Below, one piece after another: positions 12,099 through 24,008 of a stretch of 64,000 nucleotides of DNA. The position numbers and the translations under genes are program-made. The notes under the pieces are model-generated. The model did not search any database and had not been told where the DNA came from. It worked only from the letters and a program-made list of their open reading frames with translations. The DNA is taken from positions 3,599,797 through 3,663,796 of the forward strand of contig NC_018394.1 in assembly GCF_000208865.1 (NCBI RefSeq). Reading direction: 5' to 3'. The stretch comes from Neospora caninum Liverpool (lineage: Eukaryota > Apicomplexa > Conoidasida > Eucoccidiorida > Sarcocystidae). How positions within the stretch are numbered: the stretch's first letter is position 1; each line of letters starts with the position of its first letter.

Positions 12099-14527
12099 AG
12101 TACTTGTGCAGAGGCGGCGTGGCGAATACATGGTCACCAGTTCACTCGTCATATATATATTACATGACGCAGGACAGTGTTCATCGTTACGGAGGGAGAT
12201 GGATGGATAAATAGGCCTCTAAAAGCCTGCATGCATATAGTGATGTTCCCTTAGGGTGACACAAAAATGCGCATGTCACCGGAACAGATCAGAGCGTGTG
12301 TGCATGTGCGTCCGGTGTTCTCTTTCCGAACAGCCCCCGTTCCGCTACTCTGTGTGGACGTGTGGGTGAATGCGCATCTCTTGCTGGCGATCGCCTGCGT
12401 GTTTGTTGGCGCAGATGTGCATGGACATACCTTGGAGTTTGCTGGCGAGTGACTTCAACGACAAGGGCATGACGCAGGCAATCCGGCATTCCATCCTTAC
12501 GGAAGAGCGCCTAAACAAAGCCAAGAAGTTCTTTCTTTCTAATGTATGTCACCTCGCCAGATTACCGGGGGGGGGGGGGGGGGGGGCAGGATCGGCTCCA
12601 CTGTGATACATACATGCACGCATACATACATGCATACGTGTACATTTGTTTGTGTGTATGCGTCTAAGTTTTTTTCGTCGCTTTCGTTCACGCGGGGTTG
12701 GCGTATGAAGCAGGGCGTTTTCGCCGTCTCTGCGTTTCTCTCTGCAGATGGCGATTCGCGCCGCAGTGGCGTCGGGCCGCTCTGCGCAGACGGCCTTGCA
12801 GGACCTCGTCGACCTCAACTGGGGTGCAACGGAGGTGAGCACAGGGAAACGAAAAGCTGCAGGTATTTGCGCACGACGCGAAGGCAAGACTCAACTGCAG
12901 AGCTCTCCCTCCAGCGCGGGGTCGCCTAGCTTCGCGAGAATCCGGCTTTCGTTTTTTCCTGTTTCTGTCTTACTCCGGATAGTCGAGCTCATTCCCCACG
13001 TTCTGACCCCGCGTGGGCCTCCTGGGGTTGGAAGGGCGAGCCTTTGCTGCAGTGAACAGAGCCGCTCGTTCCGTTTGTTCTACCGTTCTCGCATGTACCG
13101 TCGTGGTCCTGGGCCTTTCCGTGTGATGTGCCCGTCTCCTTTCCCTGCGCCCGCTTTTTGAAGTTGCTGCTTCTTGTGCCTCCCATGGTACAGTATATGC
13201 GCCTAGTCCTACACTTTTCGTCCTCTAGTGTTCGTTCGACCAGGTCTGCTTTTGCCCTTCTGCCTGTGGGTGTCTCTCCCCGGTGCGCCGATCTTCTTTG
13301 CATTTTGTCGTCTCTCTATCTTCAGCCTCTTCATCGCGTGTACGTCATTGGCGCGACTGGTGTCCATCTGTTCTGTTTTTTGCGTTTCAGGTGTGTTCCC
13401 TATGCGATAGCGAAGGCGTCGTCAGCGTCTGTGACTCCTGCGCCGAGGCTTACCATGCCGACTGCGCGGAACTGAGTCAAGACGACGAAGGCCACTCTCT
13501 CTGTCCTGCGTGTCTCCTCTCGGATTCTAGGTATGAAGTTTGAAGCAATTGTCCCAAGAGCGGTGGACGAACGCACAGTGTTCTCGACCTCCACGGATTC
13601 GGATTCGTTTCTGATTCTCAAAAGGTTTTCCGCTCTTCAGATACCCGGATGTATAGGAAGATACACAAACCGAATATGGTCTTTCCGTGCCACTAGCTCG
13701 CGTTCTCTATGTTTATGTAAGGATACCGTCGTCTACATATACATGTATATATGTAGGTACACGTATGTGTACATGTGTCTATGAGGCATATCGGTGTGTT
13801 TTGCACGAGCGGGTGTTTCGTATGCACGTATTTTCGACGCTCTGGATAGAGACCGTTAAGTGCGTATTTTGCGGGTTACCGTGACTGCATCCACTTTCGC
13901 GTACGCGTGCTGAGCGTGTGTTTCCTGTGAATCGCTCTGCTGTGGTGCGCCGGTTTTTTCTTGTCCTTCCTGACACCGAATGCGTCTCTGCTTCTCAGAC
14001 ATGGCGATGCGAACGTAAGCCTTAGAGTCGCGTAACTCCACTACTGACAAGGCGGTGCTTGCTGCGAGGGTGTTTCCTTCTTCTACAGGCGCCAGTGGCA
14101 TTTGATGAGCGAAGCTCAGCGCGTCCATGTGGGCGTGCGGTTGAACGCGCTGCGGCTCCTGGAGGCGCTGGCCAAGTCGCCGCATCAGCAATTGTTCCCG
14201 CGTCAAGACACGTTTCCTGGCGATTTGAACGCAGGTGCTCGCGACAGGGCGAAAGGACTTGAAAAGGTCGAAGACGAGACCGAGGGTGGCGCTGGATCGT
14301 TGGTCTCCAAGCGAAATGGGCGTACCGACGCTTCGAAGAAAGGAGGAAAAGGGAGTGTCCGGTCAGGGAATCTTGGCCATGAGAAAGGGAGAAATGGAGC
14401 CGCTGAGGGGGGCGGGCAGACCTTCCCCGTGCTCGCTGGATCGCATGTGGACGACATCTGGTCCGTGTTCACGCTTCAGGATGAAGAAGAGGCTTTATTT
14501 TTTGAAGCAGGTTATGTGGAAGAGTAG
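2559..14527 (+). CDS. PHD and AWS-SET-postSET histone lysine methyltransferase (SET2/ASH1/NSD class), 13 exons
   Basis: Exons: 2559-4952, 5526-5787, 6305-6464, 6938-7653, 8117-8718, 9135-9529, 9874-9922, 10312-11620, 11900-11976, 12415-12543, 12748-12834, 13391-13530, 14089-14527. All have GT/AG borders and matching phases, giving 2,252 residues. Residues 1-798 are disordered and rich in Arg/Glu/Gly/Ala. A PHD finger starts at CAVC (873), split by an intron, and is followed by more Cys/His zinc-binding sequence (RCSHMLC..., ICSRHFCVSC, ECQLCRAAFCSRC). An AWS Cys cluster lies at about 1666-1714 and the SET domain at about 1722-1846, with NHSCEPNC at 1806-1813 and YDY at 1842-1844. PostSET CFC..C starts at 1857. 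A C-terminal PHD finger (VCSLCDSEG) lies at about 2061-2107. Family members methylate histone H3, usually K36; Plasmodium SETvs is the nearest relative by architecture as I recall it. Substrate specificity is inferred. The least certain parts are the start codon and the exon at 6938. Confidence 0.92.
6765..6792. repeat. (AT)n microsatellite
   Basis: A pure AT dinucleotide run in the intron before the exon at 6938 of the SET-domain gene. Confidence 0.97.
6904..6926 (+). repeat. (GT)n microsatellite
   Basis: A GT run ending 11 bases before the acceptor used for the exon at 6938. It occupies the place of the usual polypyrimidine tract, so repeat length could affect splicing. Confidence 0.95.
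12062..12095. repeat. (AT)n microsatellite
   Basis: An AT run of about 34 bp in the intron between the exons ending at 11976 and starting at 12415 of the SET-domain gene. Confidence 0.97.
12567..12586 (+). repeat. Poly-G tract (20 G)
   Basis: A homopolymer of about 20 G starting 24 bases past the exon end at 12543 in the SET-domain gene. Its length is likely to vary between strains and assemblies. Confidence 0.95.
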
Positions 14528-16941
14528 GCGTTGCCCGCGATAAGGAGAATGCCGTTTTAATCACATCGTCTTTCGTGGCATACGGAATAAAACTCTACAC
14601 GAACTACCCGGAAAGTGGTGACACCAAAACGGAGCTTCACACGCAAGCAGTAAAAAAAGGAGATAAGCGGCATGGCATGTAGCAGAACGGCAGCATTCAC
14701 GAAATTCATGTGTCCCCGTACAGGGCGGGAGTTCGGCACGTGTTCCCTCACTGCCGTTGTTGCTCCACACTGGAATGGAGGGACAATCTGCGCGGAGCTT
14801 AGGGATTCTGCGGTGCTCGGGAAGAGGCAAACGTTTTCCTCTCCGGTGGACAGTGGGAGGGCGACGATACACGATCGTGTCTGAATATTTAGCACCTAGT
14901 TGCTCTTCTTTCGTGAGCGAAAGAAGACTTTTGATAAGCAGAAGCTCGTGGTGAGGAATCGATTTCTCCTCAGCAGTGGAGGAAAAGGCCTCGGCGGTGA
15001 TCCGGTCTACGTGAGGCGCCACGGCCGTTTAGGCTCGGACGGTCCGTGGGTTTCTTCTAAAAGCCGACTCCTCTTGTGTCCGACAATGAGGAGCGAAACG
15101 CAGCACCTGATGGTTGTGTGACTCTCAAGGTTGCGGCAGTGTCCCGCGCTTCCACAAAAAAGTCGCACGGACGTGACTCGAACAGCAAAACAGCTGGGTA
15201 AAACACCTTGCTCCGGCGAGGGAAAAACGCGCACCGAACCATCGTGAATGTTGGGGACGCGTTAAGTGCTTTGAGTGTCGAGTGCGCGCTGTGGGTGTGG
15301 TACAGGCAGCGGTCGACGAACATCTCTGCATTTGTAGGCGGAAGTATCTTTATGTACGTTCACAACACAACAGCTTCAGACAATCCGAAGCATTGACGTG
15401 GTACACGTGAACCCAATAGTGGCATGGATGTTGTGACCACCTTCGTGAGGAATCAGACAAGCTGCGTAAATGTTTACACTTTCGTAGGAAGAGCGGCGGC
15501 TTCTAAGAGGGGACTCAGCAGTCCACATGTGGCGCATGTCTCACGACACAGAACAGTGTGTTTGGAGAGTGGGAAAAGCCTATAGCTGCTCGGGAGGCGA
15601 AGTAGAAGATCTCTGGTTACCATCAGGTGGTGATACCGAGCTGAACTATTACCAACGAGAATGTGTACGCTCCCAACTGAATTCATAGATTCTTCAAATG
15701 CCGTTCTGCAATATTTTACACAGCCCATGTTCCCCACTTTAAACTTCGACAAAGTGGTGAGTCAGGCTGCCTAACTAAGCGTCACTCTCCAATGTTGTGC
15801 CACACGCCGTGCTCCGCTGTGTTTCACCCTCGACGCCCGTCTTCGTTGTTCCCGGCATTTCCACGTGTCGGCCCAGGCCGCTACGTCCCCTGAAAGCGCT
15901 TCGCACCACTCAGTTACGCTCAGGCATACTGTGTGCTTCAGCAGATACAGTTCTGGTCAGTGGCTGTCTACGCCCAAGCGGGGAAACTGAGTGGAAGCAC
16001 TTCAAATCCGCCTGCTCGTGCAACTCATTCTCCACGCGGTGTGTACTGGCAACGGCTCCTACTCAGTCGGAGCGTTCATTGCGCCAGAAAACCCTCTGAG
16101 TTTTTACTGAGGCAAACACAAGTGGACACGAACGTCTAGCGCCGGCTCAGTTCTTGAACATGCATGCAAGAGTAAACTACGACGACCGCGGGGAAGCAAT
16201 GCGTTTCTGTCGACATTGAAGCCAGGTCTCTGTTCCCCGCGTGTCCGCTTCTCTGTGCACGCTATGAAACAACTCTAGTTCTTTAGAATCGAAGGGGAAG
16301 CGCACATCCCGATTCATTTTCGATTATCCCTCGGCCTTGCTGCTGGCGATAGCACGTTCGACTGTTATGTTACGGTTGGGCGGGTCTCTGCCGAATGTAA
16401 CCCTGTGAAGGCAGCTGCTTTATCCCGGACGACGTTGCTAATTCCATGGGGATACGGGAAAGCGTCACTGTCTTGCGCAATTACTGTTTTCGTGTGTCGC
16501 GTCGCCCTTCACGATCTTGGCGTATCGAATTCTTCTCACTAATCGCCTCCCACGGTTTTCAAACTTCCCTACATATCTGGACTGGCATCGTCACCGTTTC
16601 TCTGCCCAGACCCCTCTCTGAGGAAACAGAAGTCTTTGCTCTTGGTCACATATGATCCCTGATTCCTGTTGTCTCTCAGTTCGCTTGTGCGATTTGTAGG
16701 CATACGCCAGAGTGCATGCTTCCCTTGATTCCCCGAGCCTTTACAAACATACGTAGTCATACGCATATATTCCATCGTGTAGGGAGCAAGAAATATATTT
16801 CTCTGCAGTCCCCTCCCCCCTTCCCGAACCCCCCGCACTCGCTTCGTCGAGTATTCGGCGGCTGGATGAATGCGTGAAATCGCTTACGAATGAGAGTGGG
16901 GATCGCTCCTCAAGGCCACTTTGGTCTGAAATTTGTGTGCC
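14528..16941. other. Convergent intergenic region and 3' UTRs
   Basis: The 2.4 kb between the stop of the SET-domain gene (plus) and the stop of the 1,230-residue gene (minus). ORFs are short, without recognisable domains or a consistent splice chain. One TGCATGCA palindrome, a motif bound by some ApiAP2 factors, lies at 16161-16168. I see no RNA gene. Confidence 0.6.
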
Positions 16942-19900
16942 TCACTGGGCTCCACAGTCTGGCGAGAAGGATGTCGCCACGACTTCTGCCATGCTCGGGA
17001 CGTGGCCATCGTCAGAAGAGTCGCTGTCGCTGTCGAAACCCGTAGCCCCATATCCAGGGGACACCGGCCATGGATCGTGTTCGGCTCGGCGCCAAGTGCG
17101 TGGTTCTCGACGGGCAAAGAAGGCGGTTGGACAGGCTGCCTCACTCTCAAGTCCAGCTTTATCTCGCTGTACCCCTCCCATGTCGTTCCTCTCATGCTTC
17201 GCCGTGCTTGCCTTCTCACCTGAACCGTCCCAGTGCACGTGGGAGGAATTCGCGCCCCTCCCAGAAGGGGTTCGCACGGAGGATTCGCCGGAGGCCAGAA
17301 GTGCTCGAGGTGTGCAGGGCGACGCCGTCCCAGCACTCGTGCTTCGTCGTGTGTCTGCCTCTTCTCGTGTCGCTCCATGCTTGCTTTCCTTTCCACGTCC
17401 GGTGCCCCTCTCCTCCACCTGCTGTCCCCGAGGCTCACGCGTAGCCCCCTCTTCCTCTGTGTGGCGCACGGCCTCTTCGGCCTCCTCCAGGCCTCGCCCG
17501 CTGCTCCGTTGCTCGCCTTCGTCAGGCTCCTCACCGGCCATCCAGCGCCGAAATTGATCGCGGTGTCGCCCCCAGAGGACAGCCGAGCCCACGGCGCTTG
17601 TGGCCATGGCCAGCATGATCCCGCCCATAATGGTGTGCCCCGAGGCGAGCGTCGCGAGGCCTATGCCGACTTTGACGCTCGCCCATATGCCTGATACTTC
17701 AGGCCCGCCGACCTCGGCGAGATCTGCAAGCTCGCGCCGCACTGCCTGAAAGTCTCGGGCCCTTACCGCCCTCCTGAAGCCGCGGAAGTGCCGTCGCGCT
17801 CGAGTGCTCTTGTCTTTTAGGGAATCTCTGAGACGCTCGCGGAGCTCGGCAATTGCGCCCCGAGACAATCCGCTTTCAGGCGAGGAAGCAGCCGCCGTCC
17901 ACCTCGCCACACTGCCTCCGGTGGCCACGCGTTCTTGAGAAGCGCCGCGAAACTCAAGCAGGCGGCTGGTGAGAACTGGCGAAGCGAGCGCGGCTTCGAG
18001 AACCGCATCCATCTGCGCTTCATCCGCAAAAAAGTCCCAGTCGTCATCTTCCCCATCTTCGTCAGCTTCGGCAACAGGTGACCTCGTCCCATCCAGGGTG
18101 GTCGACGCCGTCTGAGGAGATAACGAGGCGAACGTCACCAAGGTCGGTGTCGGCACTGGGCCCATCACGTCCTTGGTACTCATCGACAGACGAGAGATAT
18201 ATCCCTTCGCGCCGCAGTCCGTGCCTGCCTGGCCGCCTTCTTTTTTGGGGGGACAACTAGAAGAATCACAACGCCCCTGGTGTAGTTGCTGAGTCCTCGC
18301 GGTTTCTCGATCTTCTGAACTTGTCTCGAGGAGAGAGGGCGTGCAGCCTTCTTCGCCCACCCTCTGGGAATCGCGAGCGGACGGCTGTGAAGCGTCTTGG
18401 TCTCCCAATTTGGAACCATTTTCAGCGTATCTACAAGTCGACCGAGACCGTGCCTTGTCATCAGACACCGTTCGGAACAGCGTGCCCCAGGGTAGCCACG
18501 ACTTTGGCATTCGTGCGCAGTCTCTGCTTTCTACTTTGTCGCGGTGATCCTCATCCTCCTCCTTCACAGCCCCCCCGTCCTCATCTGTAGCTGTACGAGG
18601 CGAGTCGCGTGACTGTAACGGGGGTTCCCCATGGCAGGAGTCTGAACTTCCTGACTCCTGTTGTCTTACTGTCCCTTCTAGAGGAGTCGTGCTCGAGGCT
18701 GCAACACAGGTTGCACTACGCGCAACGCCCGAACCTTCATTCTGCGAGACATCGTTTCTTCCCTCGCCGCACGGTACGTCAGCACCACGTGCAAATAGCC
18801 CCGTGGTCCCCACCAGTGCGGACCACCAATTCGGCAGTCCTGGCGACGTCGCGGTTCGCTGAGCTTTCTCGTCGGAATCTGCTGCCTTCCCCTGCAAAAG
18901 AGGCGTTTCACCGTCCTGCCGTTCCGTCGCGTCTGAGTCGCATCTAGGCTTCTCCCTCTCGGCGCCGTCTCTATGCTCGCCTTTATTCTCATTCGAGATG
19001 CACACCGCCTCGGCTGCAACGAGAGCAGCGGCGACTTCGTCCCAGAGTGAGCGGCTGGAACGCAGTCGAGTTGTCTCCCTGCAGGAACCATCCGTGTTCC
19101 CCTCGGTGGCCGGTGCCCCTTGAGCAACGTTCTCCTGCTCAAGCAAGGTCTGTTCACACTCTCGGAAACAACGGGGTTCTTGGCGCTTCCCCTGCTCTCC
19201 CTGGTAGCTGAGTAAGACACTGGAATGTCGACGGCAGTTTTCCGTGAGTACTCGCATGAGTCCCTCCTCAGTTGGGGTGTTTGCACAGGCCTGGAAAGAG
19301 GCAAAAGAAGGTTCGAGTTGTGGCATGTAACTCGGTGACGCCTCCTCGTCCGCTACGCTCGGAGGGTGACTGCTTTCACAGCCGCCTTCTTTCCACGCGT
19401 CTTCGCACGAACGTTCACTTTCCGTCCAGATGACGGAAGACAGAATCCGCGAAATGATGTGCCGCCTCGTTCGTTCCGCGCTTCTGTTCGACTGTCTCTC
19501 CTCCGTTGCACAAGCACCTGTCCTCCGGAACTGCTGTTCACTGCCATCTCCCCCTGAATCAGACGGCTCTGTGTCAGAGGATCCTCGTCTCTCTGTCGGG
19601 CAGCCAGCACCGGAGACAAAACTTGGAGTCTCCGCTCTCGAACCACTGTCACGCATAACTGCATCCAGAGTCTCGCAAATCCCCTCTGTCTCCTCTACCG
19701 CGTAAGTCGTCCCGGTTGTCTGTTGAGTCACTCCGAGGGTATCTAACTGAGGGGGAAACGGAGACGTCCCTCCCTCCGCGGCGTTATTATCGAAGCAGGT
19801 AACGCCTTCTGGAGCGAAATAAGGCCTATAGTATGACGCATCCTGGGGCACAGCAGGTGAAGCCGCACGAACCACGGTCCGAACGCCAGTGGCGGAGGCC

Positions 19901-20634
19901 CTGGAAGAGCAAGCAGGTTGGGTGAGGAGCATCAGAGGTGCCTTGGCACTGAAGCACGGGACACCTTCCTTCCCTGCATTATCTCTGCCAGCCGCGGCTT
20001 CGTCTCCGCCCACAGACGGGGATATGGCGTTTCTGGAGACGGACAACTTCTTTGAGGGGACACGCGGAAACGAGCACGGTGAAGCCCCCGCCATAGGCGA
20101 CAGCGGATGGTCTGTTGAGGGAGACGGCTCGGTGGACTCTCCCCCTGAGTCTCCTTGCTGTTTCATCCCAATCCCCGTGCAACTCGGGCAATCCGTAAGC
20201 CTAAGTGAGCAAGTTGCACGCGCATTACCGAAGTTCTCGTCCCGAGGAAGTCCCTGACCTGGACCAAGTGAGGGGGAGACAATGCAGGATGGAGTTTCGC
20301 CATCCTCTCTGCCTGGTGTCTCAAGGCCACCTCCCTGTGCCATACCGCAGAGCCGAGATGTGCCGCTCCAACGTGGAGAGCAGCCATCGTGTCCAGCTCT
20401 TGGTGAACTAACGATGTGTGCTGCGTCTCGTGAAGACGCACGCACAGAGAGTGCTGAGGACAAACAGACGGAGGAAAAAATCGGGCGCGACGCTGGGGGT
20501 AGCTGATTTGTCGACTCGCACAGGCTTTCCACGGGCTCCGTGGAAACAGACCGCGCACCACGAGAGCTCTCCTCCAACGTGCCTGTGCCGACTTTGCCGT
20601 GCCCCCGCCGACGCCGCTGAGACGCGAAAATCAT
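16942..20634 (-). CDS. Uncharacterised 1,230-residue single-exon protein with one hydrophobic segment
   Basis: An uninterrupted 3.7-kb frame with no domain that I recognise. Most of it is low-complexity and polar (Ser/Glu/Thr/Gly/Arg), as in many coccidian proteins. Two features stand out. An acidic stretch around residues 855-870 (EDGEDDDWDFF) is followed by an Ala/Leu-rich, probably helical segment. Near residues 987-1020 lies a glycine/alanine-rich hydrophobic patch (GLATLASGHTIMGGIMLAMA and onward), long enough for one membrane helix or a hairpin, preceded by an Arg-rich amphipathic region and followed by a charged tail. No N-terminal signal peptide is visible. The ATG at 20634 is the first in frame, but a later start is possible. 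The gene diverges from the homocysteine methyltransferase and converges with the SET-domain gene. Function unknown. Confidence 0.75.
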   Translation of the reverse strand: MIFASQRRRRGHGKVGTGTLEESSRGARSVSTEPVESLCESTNQLPPASRPIFSSVCLSSALSVRASSRDAAHIVSSPRAGHDGCSPRWSGTSRLCGMAQGGGLETPGREDGETPSCIVSPSLGPGQGLPRDENFGNARATCSLRLTDCPSCTGIGMKQQGDSGGESTEPSPSTDHPLSPMAGASPCSFPRVPSKKLSVSRNAISPSVGGDEAAAGRDNAGKEGVPCFSAKAPLMLLTQPACSSRASATGVRTVVRAASPAVPQDASYYRPYFAPEGVTCFDNNAAEGGTSPFPPQLDTLGVTQQTTGTTYAVEETEGICETLDAVMRDSGSRAETPSFVSGAGCPTERRGSSDTEPSDSGGDGSEQQFRRTGACATEERQSNRSAERTRRHIISRILSSVIWTESERSCEDAWKEGGCESSHPPSVADEEASPSYMPQLEPSFASFQACANTPTEEGLMRVLTENCRRHSSVLLSYQGEQGKRQEPRCFRECEQTLLEQENVAQGAPATEGNTDGSCRETTRLRSSRSLWDEVAAALVAAEAVCISNENKGEHRDGAEREKPRCDSDATERQDGETPLLQGKAADSDEKAQRTATSPGLPNWWSALVGTTGLFARGADVPCGEGRNDVSQNEGSGVARSATCVAASSTTPLEGTVRQQESGSSDSCHGEPPLQSRDSPRTATDEDGGAVKEEDEDHRDKVESRDCARMPKSWLPWGTLFRTVSDDKARSRSTCRYAENGSKLGDQDASQPSARDSQRVGEEGCTPSLLETSSEDRETARTQQLHQGRCDSSSCPPKKEGGQAGTDCGAKGYISRLSMSTKDVMGPVPTPTLVTFASLSPQTASTTLDGTRSPVAEADEDGEDDDWDFFADEAQMDAVLEAALASPVLTSRLLEFRGASQERVATGGSVARWTAAASSPESGLSRGAIAELRERLRDSLKDKSTRARRHFRGFRRAVRARDFQAVRRELADLAEVGGPEVSGIWASVKVGIGLATLASGHTIMGGIMLAMATSAVGSAVLWGRHRDQFRRWMAGEEPDEGEQRSSGRGLEEAEEAVRHTEEEGATREPRGQQVEERGTGRGKESKHGATREEADTRRSTSAGTASPCTPRALLASGESSVRTPSGRGANSSHVHWDGSGEKASTAKHERNDMGGVQRDKAGLESEAACPTAFFARREPRTWRRAEHDPWPVSPGYGATGFDSDSDSSDDGHVPSMAEVVATSFSPDCGAQ

Positions 20635-23600
20635 TGTTCCGCTTGTGTAAGGAAGTCAATGTTCGGCAACGCAGAAGGCATAGGGATAGCCTTGACGTTC
20701 TACCTAAAAGGCTGCACTAGCCGCCGGAGGGAAGGGTCCGCTGAACTTCTTCGGACACGTGGAATAAGCTGCTTACGAAATCGCAAAGAACAGTATTCTC
20801 ATCGACGGCTCCGCTGGTCGGCCAGAGTATGCCTGCCCACCAAACGGCTTTATTGCTGCACGTAGGTAGAAAAATCGAAGCAGCCTCCTCCCGCCCCCAC
20901 TGCAGCTTCTGGAAAGGCTCCTCCGCTCTTCGGGTATATATATCTGGTGAACCCTAGTAGATGACAAAGACCTCGCTCAAACCGAAACGGATTCAGTGTA
21001 GTCGCACCATCGAGACCAGTGAGGTGACGTAAGGGATAGCGACGGTGGAAAAAATTCAAAATAATCAACGAAACAGCGGCAACTCCGCTAGGACTTGGCT
21101 TCAAACTGTAGTTTGTGACAAAAAACGGGTCAAAAGACGAGCTAGGAGCCTCGTTGTTGTGCGTCCCTACGGCAACCAGGTCACACGACACCGTAACCTA
21201 GTCAAAAAGCTCACAACAGGAGAGCCAATGGGCAGGAAGAAGGGATACAGATGGAAAGGCACTAAAGCACGTACGTCTTTTCGCACTCGTTTTTCGAGAC
21301 GAATAAAAAGGACCCACAAAAAAGACGGAAAAGGCGATGGTCGCGAGGAAACCGCCGAAGCAGGACCCGATACAGCCACGGAACCGGGGTAAGTCTACGC
21401 GTGTTTGTGGCTCGTCACGGCCGTCGTCTGTGGTTCTTATTTGGGAAAAATGAAAAGTCGAGAAGCTTCCCGACACGGCGGGCCACACAAACGCGAAGGC
21501 AAGAGCAACCGACGCGCAAACACGTCTCCTGGCGCCAAGCTGTTTATAAAGATGAAATCGAAAACAGCGCGTGAAGTGAGCTGGGCATTGCAGGGAGTTG
21601 GGCAATTGACAGCACCATATTCTGCACGCGGCGATGAAAGAGGACGCAAGAAGGGCGCGTGGACTGAAGAATGCCCGGCATTTCAACACCAAACTTCAGT
21701 TTGACCGTTTCGTTGCCGTTAGAGTTGTCAGCGCGCTCTCCCGTGGCTCGTCCGGCGCGTCTTCCGGTTCTGGGTCGTCTCGCAGCAAGAGAGTGAGACT
21801 CGGAAAGGACGAGGCGCGTTTACACTTCCAGGGGACCAGGTTCTCAGAGCGAATGCAGCAAGAAAGCTAAAACTCTTCAACACTCGTGCTGCACGGCGCT
21901 AGTGAAATGAGTCCCCTGTTGCCGAGGTTGGGCGGACACGAAGGTCACCAACCTAGCAGCAATCTCTGTCGTCGCCGGCCTTCCACAAACTGACAACGAC
22001 GGCAGCAACAAGCAAAGTCGGTGAAGCAGGCTTTCAGGCACAAAGGTGCGGGCAGTACGTACGAAGGAATCCCACGGGAAAAACAAAGAAAATCACGACG
22101 GCAAACGGGCTTTCTTCCTCGTGAGAGAAAAACACCGCGAAGCTGGCACAACAGACGAGCCGTGCTCGCTTCGGCACACGGCTTCTCACTCGAGCGCTCG
22201 GGCGATTTTAGCTCGTCCGTCGCAATGCCGAAACAAGCAAAAGTCGGCAGCCGCCGTACAGTAAGCTATTCCGCGGAAAGGGTGCGGCTAGAATGGAAGC
22301 AGTGAGAAGGCACACTCCATCCTCAAAATGTCGTTTCCAGTAATCTAGACAGAGACAGGCGCGGAAGGATACGGAGGAGAGGTGGACCGCGTAAGCACGC
22401 GACCGGAGAGTCACGGGGCCTCACTGCATCCAACTGAAGTCTCTCGGTTGTTTGAAGGCTGCGGACTGCGTAAACCGAGAAATGAGAGGGCGGGCTCTTC
22501 TAGCTACACGAAGCATAGAGCGACGCGGGACTACCTAAAAAGTCAAGGACGTTTCACAGCAGCCGAAACTTATGCGGGAACCGTGCGCCAGCCGAGTCGC
22601 GCACGAGACGTTGGCGACCCGGTAAATGCGATACACGGGGGCCAGGATCTCTACGGCTGCGCCACAGGAACTCTTTGGGATGTGCAAGTGAATTTGATGA
22701 GTCAGTTGTCCCAGTGTAAGCCACGCGCGGGTGATGTTTGTCACGCAATCCTCGAGGAGGGATGCTTTTTCTGGGGGAACCGCCGCAGCTAGCAGAACAG
22801 GGTACTTCTGGGCAACGGGCATGCGTGTGGCGCTGGTTCCAGGACCGTAAAGAAAATACCAAATGCACCCGCCTCGGTGATACTTCGTGTAGGAAAGGCG
22901 ACGTCTGATATCCTGTCTGGTGGCCCCCTGTCACCCGTGCCAATAAGCGCAGCTGGTTTTCCGGCAGATTTGCTGTTGAGTTGGACAATGCGGATTGAAG
23001 CGTGCCCGATCACCCAACATGAGCCAGTAAGTCGATCGCCCGTGTGTCTCCCGCTCTATACTCTCGTTCTATATTCCCGTGCTGTATACCCCATAACCTT
23101 TAGAACCCCTGAACCGGTACGCGAACCGATGCGTGAACAGGTACATGCGTACCGGTCCCACGCACAAAAAACGCCTCCTGAAGCTAGGTATGCAGAGTTC
23201 TCAGCTGCGCACCTTGTCCAGCTACGAATATAAGCACATATTTACATACGTTTATTTCCTAAATCCATGCAAACTTCGTGCGCCTGCGCCGACGGAGAAT
23301 TCCCAGATTCGGGGGCAAGCGACTTGCGGTCGTGAGGGCGCAGAGTGACCGGCAGGAGACAACTCGTGGGCAATTCGTTTCTCCGGTTTTGAGAGACGGG
23401 AAGTAGCAAATACGAGATTTACATCCTAATGTCGACCAGCGGCAGATGAAATTCGTTTCTGACTGTATGGAGCGTCGCAATTTTTGTTGCAGTTGGGAGC
23501 AGAGGCCCAGGAGGAAATTTCCTTTTGCTTCCGCACTCCGGAGACAAGAAAAGTCGCTGCCATGTCCCTCGTTGTTCAGTCGCGGGGTCACGGTGCGGTC

Positions 23601-24008
23601 GAGAACGCCACGCCTCAACACCGGTTCCGCCTCAAACCGTCACACTCTTTTTTCTGAGAGTTTTTTTTCACGGCGGTACATTCCCGAGATTTTTAACGGA
23701 AAGAATACGTGGCCTCCGGTCTTGTCCCGCCGTATAAACACGCATTCGAACGCGCTGCTTTCGTTCTAGTCTCGGTACCGCATTCTTCCGTGACGCGCAG
23801 TCGACGAGTGGTTTGGACGCTGCTTCCAACCGCTTTTTTATTTTTCCAGACCCCCTCTCTTTCCGTATCTTTTTTCAGTCCCGGCTTGTTTACCGACTTT
23901 CGCGGGCGCTGTAGGAGCATCTCCCTCGGTCGCAGGGACGGATCGTGCGCTTCGTAGAGACACCAAAACACCTCGGGTTTTAAGATTTGCCCGAGAAACT
24001 GCTGCAAA
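20635..24008. other. Divergent promoter and leader region
   Basis: The 3.4 kb between two divergent start codons. It holds only short ORFs on both strands. The longest are 21198-21692 (minus, hydrophobic and Cys/Ser-rich) and 22382-22792 (plus); neither has a recognisable domain. A plus ORF at 21045-21392 is rich in Lys/Arg and ends at a good donor (GTAAGT), so an untranslated first exon here is possible but not shown. Confidence 0.5.

Noticed and set aside
21198..21692. Minus-strand ORF of 164 codons with hydrophobic and Cys-rich stretches
   Set aside because: No start context, no domain and no splice partners. It lies in a leader region where ORFs of this size are expected by chance.
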